From: Tannerella sp.
Lineage (GTDB): Bacteria > Bacteroidota > Bacteroidia > Bacteroidales > Tannerellaceae
Length of the DNA stretch: 64,000 bases
Assembly: GCA_031276175.1 (NCBI GenBank)
Contig: JAISNP010000109.1
Location: forward strand, 1-64,000
Direction: 5' to 3'
Position 1 is the first letter of the stretch, and every line of letters starts with the position of its first letter. Positions 58,493 to 64,000 of this stretch are shown here, one piece after another. The notes under the pieces were generated by a model that was not told where the DNA came from, did not search any database, and worked only from the letters and a program-made list of their open reading frames with translations. The position numbers and the translations under genes are program-made.

Positions 58493-59881
58493 TTATTTTT
58501 TCCCATGCTTGGATACAGGGAATACAAAATCATCAATCTTCTCAAAAAGCAGGCTTATGTTCCGGCCGGCGGCTACATAAAACCACAGCAGCGGTACAAA
58601 CGAAAACAGGAAGCGCTTGTATGAATACCTCATCACGTTTTCCAGCGAATCCCAAACATAATCAATCTGGTAAATCAAAATGGTGTAAAACAGCCATGCC
58701 AGAAATATCAGCAACAGGGAAACGACCTGATCTCTTTTTTTGAAAATATGCCACACGTTGGAAAGCAGGACAATCAGGAATGCAGCGAAGGTAAAACCGT
58801 AATATACCGGATTGCCGAACAGCGCCCACATCTCCCGTCCGATAGTGGCCATCTTTTCGCCGTCCCAATAGGGTTTGGGAATGATTGCCTGTTCCATCTC
58901 CATATGATTTATCTTCAGGAAAACCTGCCAGAACACAAAAGGGAACAGGCATAACACAGTAAACAGAATGAAATCCCTGTATTGTTTTGTTTTTATACTT
59001 TGGAAGCACAGCAGGCAGCAGGCAGCTCCGATAAACGCCAGTCCTTCGTTGCGAGTCCAATTGTTCAACATCAGCAATACGGCCGCGAGCCATAAGAAGG
59101 AGGGAATTTTTTTGTAGTACCACGCAACAAAAAACAGAAGCCCCAAAGACGCATACAAGGCATGGGTAAAATTTATTCCCGACATGGAAGAAAATCCCAG
59201 CATCTCCGGCGTGATGATCACAAAAAACGTAGTCAATGCAGCCAGCGTATGCGTAACAAAACGACCGGTTACGCCGTAGAACGCGAAAATAAACGAGACA
59301 AATATCAGCGCATTAAAAATCTTGGACGTTTCCGCCCCCAGCATGTACACGTAAGCGTATCCCAGTTGTGAAAGCGGAGTATAGGCTATGGCCACGTTCT
59401 TGCTTTCCTGAAAATTTTCTCCCGTATACAGCGAAAGATCTTTGATAGTCCCCTCGTGCGCCACGGCCATGCCGATTAAATTAAATCCCCTCACGCTGTC
59501 CGTGTCGAAAGTAGGGAAATACATGGTCTTCGTGATGTTCATTACGCATACAATCGCCAGCGCACCACACGCAAGAATCCACAGCCAGTTGATTTTAGGA
59601 CGCGAAAAAACGCGCAGCTGCGCAATCCGTTCTCCAAGCGAACGGCGCAACGAATACAGCCGGACGCACAATGCCGCAATACATGCGAGGGACGCGAGGA
59701 TAACCGTCGTCGCCGTAATCCGTATGCCGACAAAATCCAGACACACCATCAGGAACGTCTGTACGCCGATCCCCACCGGGAAGGCCAATCCCAGCGCTTC
59801 CGTCCATTTTAACTGCCGTGAAATGCTCAACACTACGCCGAGGCCAAGCAGAATACTGATAAGTAAACCTGTGACTAACAT
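58493..59881 (-). CDS. Polytopic membrane protein, GT-C glycosyltransferase-like
   Basis: 462 residues with about eleven membrane helices. After the third helix FPTFDTDSVRGFNLIG carries acidic residues on the periplasmic side, as in GT-C enzymes that use polyprenyl-phosphate sugars; LLMLNNWTRNEGLAFIGAA is also seen in such proteins. The family is not assigned with certainty. It follows a small one-helix protein by 12 nt on the same transcript and lies near the GT2 enzyme that could supply its donor. Confidence 0.65.
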   Translation of the reverse strand: MLVTGLLISILLGLGVVLSISRQLKWTEALGLAFPVGIGVQTFLMVCLDFVGIRITATTVILASLACIAALCVRLYSLRRSLGERIAQLRVFSRPKINWLWILACGALAIVCVMNITKTMYFPTFDTDSVRGFNLIGMAVAHEGTIKDLSLYTGENFQESKNVAIAYTPLSQLGYAYVYMLGAETSKIFNALIFVSFIFAFYGVTGRFVTHTLAALTTFFVIITPEMLGFSSMSGINFTHALYASLGLLFFVAWYYKKIPSFLWLAAVLLMLNNWTRNEGLAFIGAACCLLCFQSIKTKQYRDFILFTVLCLFPFVFWQVFLKINHMEMEQAIIPKPYWDGEKMATIGREMWALFGNPVYYGFTFAAFLIVLLSNVWHIFKKRDQVVSLLLIFLAWLFYTILIYQIDYVWDSLENVMRYSYKRFLFSFVPLLWFYVAAGRNISLLFEKIDDFVFPVSKHGKK

Positions 59882-59893
59882 ATTTTTTGGGTT

Positions 59894-60475
59894 TTAGCGA
59901 TCCGGATGTTTTTTTGGAAATAAGGCAAATGCGGGTTTATCCGCCACTTCATATTCAAGGTCTTCATAACCGTGACCGGCAATAATGGCCACATGCGTGA
60001 CCTGATTGTACAGCGGGTTCGTGTCCTTTTCGTCTTTATAAAGCGCCAGACGCGGGTACACGAAATGCGTCACCCAGCTTTTGTTCGTTATATCATATCC
60101 TAATTTCATGTTTCCGCTTTGCTCCGTGATATGTTCCCGCAGCGGAAAGAGGATCACGGCATCTTCGGGCGTATTTTTCCTGATATGGTTCAAGTAGCTG
60201 AAATCGAAACCCATTTTCATCTGATTGCGTTCCTCCAGGCTTGCATTGCGATTGGCGCGGATGAAATTCCAGTTTCCCTTCAGCAACCCGTTCCATGCCC
60301 AATTGTATCCCTCGTTCATGGGCAGGGCGATATACAGCAAAAGGCATCCCGCTATTGCAACCCCCATGCTTCTAATGCCAAAGGCCTTACTCCACCAGTC
60401 GTTTGCCGGCGCCTGCCTGTTTTCCGGCCGGGCGACCGGCGATTGAGATTTTTTCTTACGAACAAGTTTGGTCAT
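59894..60475 (-). CDS. Single-pass membrane protein of unknown function (193 aa)
   Basis: A basic, Pro/Gln-rich cytosolic start (residues 1-35), one membrane helix (MGVAIAGCLLLYIALP, about 37-52) and a periplasmic domain of 140 residues (DAVILFPLREHITEQ, SWVTHFVYPRLALYKDEKD). The last part resembles C-terminal soluble domains of GT-C transferases, so with the following gene it may be a split two-subunit enzyme. It begins 10 nt after the module C leader ORF. Confidence 0.6.
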   Translation of the reverse strand: MTKLVRKKKSQSPVARPENRQAPANDWWSKAFGIRSMGVAIAGCLLLYIALPMNEGYNWAWNGLLKGNWNFIRANRNASLEERNQMKMGFDFSYLNHIRKNTPEDAVILFPLREHITEQSGNMKLGYDITNKSWVTHFVYPRLALYKDEKDTNPLYNQVTHVAIIAGHGYEDLEYEVADKPAFALFPKKHPDR

Positions 60476-60485
60476 ATATTCTGTT

Positions 60486-60842
60486 TTATGCTATGATATG
60501 CGCAACAGGAAATGCGGGCTGTTTCCCTGAGGAAGCAGTCTTGCGTGCAAAAGGGTTTTTCTCCGCAGAAAAAATGCGGATTCCCCTGCGGGAAAAAATA
60601 CTTTTCCCGCAGACGGAAAACCCGTGCATGCGACTATCGGAAGATTTTGCCGGAGATATGAAAAAGGATGGTTTGAAAATTTGTCCCTGTGCAGGCGAAA
60701 AGGATTCGCCCCATTGGACGGATTGAAAATAATTACAAAGAAACGCCCCCCCCCTTAACATATATTCAATGTTTCGGGCGGGAAACTTTACCTCCGTCAA
60801 AACAAGGAGGGCTACGGCGTAGGATAATGCGGAAAGAAACAT
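60486..60842 (-). CDS. Poly-G leader ORF, module C (118 aa, frame open)
   Basis: Starts MFLSALSYAVALLVL, has VKFPARN, and crosses nine G (60746-60754 read on the minus strand) as Arg-Gly-Gly-Ala-Phe. Its C-terminal part has 7-residue repeats (HGFSVCG, KSIFSRR, GIRIFSA, EKNPFAR). The plan and the residues around FPxR and RGGA match module A. A one-G gain would stop the frame within a few codons (RGGGVSL). It ends 10 nt before the single-pass membrane gene. No function is known. Confidence 0.5.
   Translation of the reverse strand: MFLSALSYAVALLVLTEVKFPARNIEYMLRGGAFLCNYFQSVQWGESFSPAQGQIFKPSFFISPAKSSDSRMHGFSVCGKSIFSRRGIRIFSAEKNPFARKTASSGKQPAFPVAHIIA
60746..60754 (-). repeat. G9 homopolymer (module C)
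   Basis: Nine G on the coding (minus) strand inside the leader ORF. Confidence 0.9.
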
Positions 60843-60864
60843 TCGTTTAATCGTAATTTTGCGG

Positions 60865-60872
60865 CAAAGATA
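60865..60872 (-). promoter_or_regulatory. -7 box TATCTTTG of module C
   Basis: TATCTTTGCCGC on the minus strand, 22 nt before the leader ATG, as in modules A and B. Confidence 0.65.
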
Positions 60873-61038
60873 GTTCTTTTAATTTAAAATTGAAGATAAA
60901 GTTCGAAAAATACCGCACTCCCGGCAGCCTGTACGGCGCGTCGGTTGATATATCCGCTTAATGCTTTCGTAATCAATAAAATTTAGTCGCACATATTCAA
61001 TCGCTCGATTCTCCGTCCGCTATGCTGCGACCGGTTTT

Positions 61039-61122
61039 TCAACCGCGAGGTTGAAAGACCGAACCTCAAGGTTAAAAGACCGAACCTCGAGGTTGAAAGA
61101 TCGAACCTCGAGGTTGAAAATC
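61039..61122. repeat. 21-bp palindromic tandem array (module C)
   Basis: Four units around gaacctcgaggttgaaagac, spacing 21 bp, with the perfect palindrome AACCTCGAGGTT in two of them. It lies upstream of the module C promoter in its own orientation. Nothing else is seen in 60873-61199. Confidence 0.88.
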
Positions 61123-61199
61123 CGTTTTCCGGAAATAAAAGACCTGTATGTAGCGCCGATTCCGTAATTCCGTGAAACCGGCGTCTCCTGTCCGCAGGC

Positions 61200-62198
61200 T
61201 TATTTGACGGGATAATTGGTATAATACTTATCAATACATTTCTTGAACAGCGTCAGGCTTTCGACGGATGCTTGTATGGGTTCTGCTTTTCCTTCGAATT
61301 CGAGGGTGATGTAACCCCGGTAGTCCGCATCGTAGAATATCTTGAAGATGTGGTCGTAGTCCAGATCGAGCGAATACCATGTGCCGCCGCCCTGATAGGT
61401 TTTGCAGGAGACAAAGGCGCAGTCTTTGATGACCTGTTCGATTTTGCTGTACGGGTTTTCGAGGAAATTACCCGTGTCGAGGAGGAACTTGAGCCATTCG
61501 GAGTTCACGCTGTTTTTGATGCGGATCATGCCTTCGGGCGTGCCGGCTATTCCCCAGTGATTTTCGAGCGCCATGACTACGCCGCATTTTTCGGCTGTGG
61601 GGATGCACTTGTAGATGCTGTCCTGTACCCATCCGAAGCCGTCGTCGAGGGTATATCCTTCGATAAGCGGCTCAATGCCCCGCGCTTTCATCAGGTCGTT
61701 GAACGAGCCGGTCGTGCCCCATGTGCCCGAATTGAGGCGGATGGCCGGGATGCCCATGTTGTAAGCCAGTTCGATGCACCGGATGGTGTGTTCTACCATG
61801 CGTTGGCGGTATTCGGGATGCGGGTCGACGAAGTCTTGATGTATGGAGAGGCAGGCCAGCGCCACTCCGTTGCGGTAAGCCGTCTGTTTGAGCTTCTGGC
61901 AGTAGGCGTTGTCTTCGCTCGGCATACTCCGGTGGAGGATGTCGACGGCGTCGATGCCGAAGTCGGCTGCCGTGAGGATGCTTTTTTCGATTCCGTCCGG
62001 GTCTCGGCGGAAGCTTTGCAGACTGTATGTGGAAACACACAGTTTGGGACGTCCCTTTACGCCTTCGGCTGTTTTTGCTGCCGCGGGGGGGGGCGATTCG
62101 AGAGATGGGGCTTTCATGCCGGGAAAGACTGCGCTGCTTACTGCGCCTGCTATGCTGCCTGCTCCGGCAGCGAGAAATGATCTGCGTGATAGTTTCAT
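61200..62198 (-). CDS. Tat-exported sugar phosphate isomerase/epimerase-like TIM-barrel protein
   Basis: 332 residues with a twin-arginine signal (SRRSFLAAGAGSIAGA) and a xylose-isomerase-like TIM barrel (KLCVSTYSLQSFRRD, AVDILHRSMPSEDNAY, ALENHWGIAGTPEG, FLLDTGNFLENPY, GYITLEFEGKAEP). Glu and His residues at strand ends could bind a metal. It probably processes a sugar derivative in the periplasm and lies 100 nt after susD, so it belongs to a glycan-use cluster. A C9 tract (coding strand) encodes Pro-Pro-Pro just after the signal peptide; slippage there would abolish the protein. Confidence 0.82.
   Translation of the reverse strand: MKLSRRSFLAAGAGSIAGAVSSAVFPGMKAPSLESPPPAAAKTAEGVKGRPKLCVSTYSLQSFRRDPDGIEKSILTAADFGIDAVDILHRSMPSEDNAYCQKLKQTAYRNGVALACLSIHQDFVDPHPEYRQRMVEHTIRCIELAYNMGIPAIRLNSGTWGTTGSFNDLMKARGIEPLIEGYTLDDGFGWVQDSIYKCIPTAEKCGVVMALENHWGIAGTPEGMIRIKNSVNSEWLKFLLDTGNFLENPYSKIEQVIKDCAFVSCKTYQGGGTWYSLDLDYDHIFKIFYDADYRGYITLEFEGKAEPIQASVESLTLFKKCIDKYYTNYPVK
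62085..62093 (-). repeat. C9 homopolymer at codons 36-38 of the isomerase-like gene
   Basis: Nine C on the coding strand (nine G on plus) encode a Pro-Pro-Pro linker between signal peptide and barrel. Confidence 0.9.
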
Positions 62199-62298
62199 GA
62201 TGAGTTCTGTTTTAATTTTGAAATAGTTTTATTTAGTGTGTAAATGTAAGAAAAATGTATCCTTGCGGATACACTTTTCTTGTAATTTAACCTGTGTG

Positions 62299-63831
62299 TC
62301 AGTATCCCGGATTTTGTTTCAGATTCGGATTGATTGCTATTTCGTTGCTCGAAATGGGGACAAGGTTGTCGCGATTGATGTCGTAGCCGTTTGCGAATTT
62401 AGTTTCGATTTTTTGCCCCAGGGCGCCGACGACGTCGCAGGGATAGTATTCCGGCCCGGCGTTCCAGCGTTTGATGTCGTCCCAGAACTGGCCTTCGAGG
62501 GCAAGCTCGATGCGTCGTTCGTGGCGCAGTATTTTGCGCGCTTCGGCCTGATTCAATCCTTTTTCTACGGGTTTTATTTTCACGTCGTCGCGTTCCGTGC
62601 GGATACGGTTGATGATGTCGATGGCGGCATTTATGTCTCCGCCGGTTTCGATCAGCGCCTCCGCGCGGCAGAGGAGCACGTCGCCGTAGCGTACAACCAT
62701 AAAGTCGAGGTCGGACTGATACTCTACCACCTGCCGGGTCTCAATCGTATATTTGCGGATGCCGAAGCCTACCTGCTGTCCGGTATGGTTCTTGATTTCA
62801 TCCGGATAGAGTTGTCCCTGGAAAGAGGCGCCCGGGCGCAGCACGGTGAAATCCAGACGCGGATCGCGGTTTGCATACGGATTTGCCGGGTCTATCGGCG
62901 AGCCGTCGATCGTTTCGTATTCGTCTACCAGCAGTTGGGTGGGCGCCGTCGAGTTGGAGCCGTCCATGCCGTATTTCAGGTTTTGCGGCTGGAAGTAACG
63001 GTCGAAGCAACTGCCCTGGCTGTTGGGGCCTCCCATAAAGCCGAGGGCAAACAGCGTCTCGATGTTTCCTTCGTTTTCGGGCTGAAACAGGCCGTAGTAC
63101 GACGGGAACAGGCCGTATTTCCCCAGTCCGTCAATCTTGTCGCAATATTCCAGCACCTTGTCCCATTGCGACGTGTAGAGGTAAGCCTTCATTTTCATTC
63201 CGTAGGCTGCCCCCAGGGTAGCCTGTCCTGCTTTTCCGTCTTTAGGGAGGCGTTTAATGGCTTCGTCGAAATCCTTGTGCGCCTGTTCCCAGGATTCTTC
63301 CGTCGTGTTGCGCGTCAACTCTTTCGATTCGGCGGGGGTGAGCGTCTTTGTTACAACAGGCACACCGCCGTAGGTACGGGTCAGAAGGTCGTAGGCCACG
63401 CCGCGCAGGAAGTAGGCTTCGCCGATAATCCGTTCCTTCTCGGCGTTGTCGAAGCCGGGGATCTTGTCGATGTTTTCGAAAAGATAATTGGTACGGTATA
63501 TCAGTTGATAACAGTCTCTCCAGCGGTTGGGTACAAACAGCGTCATGTTCGGCGTGATTGTTCCGTTTCCGATTTGCGCCATGCGGGTTTCCCAGTTAGC
63601 CCACTGGTAGGCGTTGGGCGTACAGGCGTCGATGCCGGGGCCATAGCCGTAGAGGAAGTACGAGCGGAGCGAAGCGTAACAGCCGTTGAGCGCCAGTGTA
63701 GCGTCTTCGGGCGTTTGCCAGAAGATGGCGTCGGTGATCTGGTCGTCGGGCGCTACATCCAGATAGCTTTCACATGCATTAAAACTCAGTAATATGACGG
63801 CAGAAAATATGCCGGTGAATATCTTTTTCAT
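62299..63831 (-). CDS. SusD/RagB-family nutrient-binding lipoprotein
   Basis: 510 residues with a lipobox (LLSFNAC, Cys20). The SusD start (SYLDVAPDDQITDAIFWQT, abridged), TPR-like helices (AEKERIIGEAYFLRGVAYDL), YGDVLLCRAEALIE and RRIELALEGQFWDDIKRW are all typical. SusD proteins form the lid on a SusC channel at the cell surface and bind a glycan or peptide ligand. The SusC gene lies immediately upstream at the right edge. The ligand is not predictable. Confidence 0.94.
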   Translation of the reverse strand: MKKIFTGIFSAVILLSFNACESYLDVAPDDQITDAIFWQTPEDATLALNGCYASLRSYFLYGYGPGIDACTPNAYQWANWETRMAQIGNGTITPNMTLFVPNRWRDCYQLIYRTNYLFENIDKIPGFDNAEKERIIGEAYFLRGVAYDLLTRTYGGVPVVTKTLTPAESKELTRNTTEESWEQAHKDFDEAIKRLPKDGKAGQATLGAAYGMKMKAYLYTSQWDKVLEYCDKIDGLGKYGLFPSYYGLFQPENEGNIETLFALGFMGGPNSQGSCFDRYFQPQNLKYGMDGSNSTAPTQLLVDEYETIDGSPIDPANPYANRDPRLDFTVLRPGASFQGQLYPDEIKNHTGQQVGFGIRKYTIETRQVVEYQSDLDFMVVRYGDVLLCRAEALIETGGDINAAIDIINRIRTERDDVKIKPVEKGLNQAEARKILRHERRIELALEGQFWDDIKRWNAGPEYYPCDVVGALGQKIETKFANGYDINRDNLVPISSNEIAINPNLKQNPGY

Positions 63832-63858
63832 ATCGCTTTTATATTTGAAATTAAATAA

Positions 63859-64000
63859 TCAGAATGTTACATTCAAACCGAAAGAAAATACGCGCGGTAC
63901 GGGGTATTGATAGTATCCGTTGCCCATCGTGTCTCTTTCGGGGTCAAATCCTTCATAGTCCTTTGTCACCAGTGTGAATACTTCGGAGACATTGACATAG
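63859..64000 (-). CDS. SusC/RagA-family TonB-dependent transporter, C-terminal end (partial)
   Basis: The last 46 codons of a minus-strand gene that continues past the right edge: YVNVSEVFTLVTKDYEGFDP, then YYQYPVPRVFSFGLNVTF and stop. This is the conserved end of SusC barrels, with the terminal phenylalanine. It precedes susD by 27 nt, forming the usual susCD pair. Confidence 0.9.
   Translation of the reverse strand, partial: YVNVSEVFTLVTKDYEGFDPERDTMGNGYYQYPVPRVFSFGLNVTF

Overview
The window reads as chromosome of a Bacteroidetes bacterium of the order Bacteroidales, probably near Tannerella/Porphyromonas. The basis is a complete PorPKLMN type IX secretion (T9SS) operon, a short Bacteroidetes-type RpoD, a SusC/SusD pair, an HmuYRSTUV-type haem locus, several TAnnTTTG promoter boxes and A-rich translation starts. 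No species is assigned. All coordinates come from reading the sequence and the ORF track; no database search was run.

Layout. 0-0.6 kb: a 21-bp tandem array bounded by 26-bp inverted repeats. 0.6-9 kb: a PatB-type C-S lyase, an exported TPR protein with an outer-membrane barrel, and a MuiA-like protein. 9-19 kb: a small exported protein, an Oar-like TonB receptor, WaaA, GltX, a PgpH-type HD phosphodiesterase and an SDR. 19-24 kb: a 21-bp array, a poly-G leader ORF, a GT39-like membrane protein, RpoD and an MBL hydrolase. 24-28.4 kb: two envelope beta-barrel genes and a broken ISAs1 transposase. 28.5-36 kb: porP-porK-porL-porM-porN-ribF. 36-46 kb: hmuR, hmuY, a second HmuY-like protein with a T9SS tail, hmuS (CobN-like), hmuT, hmuU, hmuV. 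46-47 kb: a 42-bp tandem array. 47-55.6 kb: a MATE pump, panC-panD, a starch-synthase-like protein with a DUF4270 lipoprotein, and ligA-DUF6913-dapA. 55.6-61.2 kb: two more array plus poly-G leader ORF modules around a methyltransferase, a GT2 and two membrane genes. 61-64 kb: a Tat-exported sugar isomerase-like protein, SusD and the end of SusC.

The most interesting signal is a composite module seen three times (about 19.24-20.0 kb +, 55.66-56.62 kb +, 61.12-60.48 kb -). Each copy has, in order, a locus-specific 21-bp tandem array, a TAnCTTTGyCGC promoter box, an ATG 20-22 nt downstream of that box, a short ORF starting M(L/F)(L/F)xA with a later FPxR motif, a G9 or G10 tract coding for Gly-Gly, a tail with 7-residue (21-bp) repeats, and then within about 45 bp a surface-glycan or envelope gene. 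Two copies (G9) are open through the tract; the third (G10) stops 10 codons after it, and loss of one G would open a 212-codon frame. I infer a slipped-strand phase-variation leader controlling envelope genes. I do not recognise it as a described family.

Other notable points are a 120-residue Gly/Val repeat insert in the T9SS motor protein PorL, a HmuY paralogue that looks like T9SS cargo beside the secretion genes, a further C9 tract inside an exported isomerase-like gene, and a family of arrays that keep a 21-bp (or 42-bp) period while having unrelated sequences.
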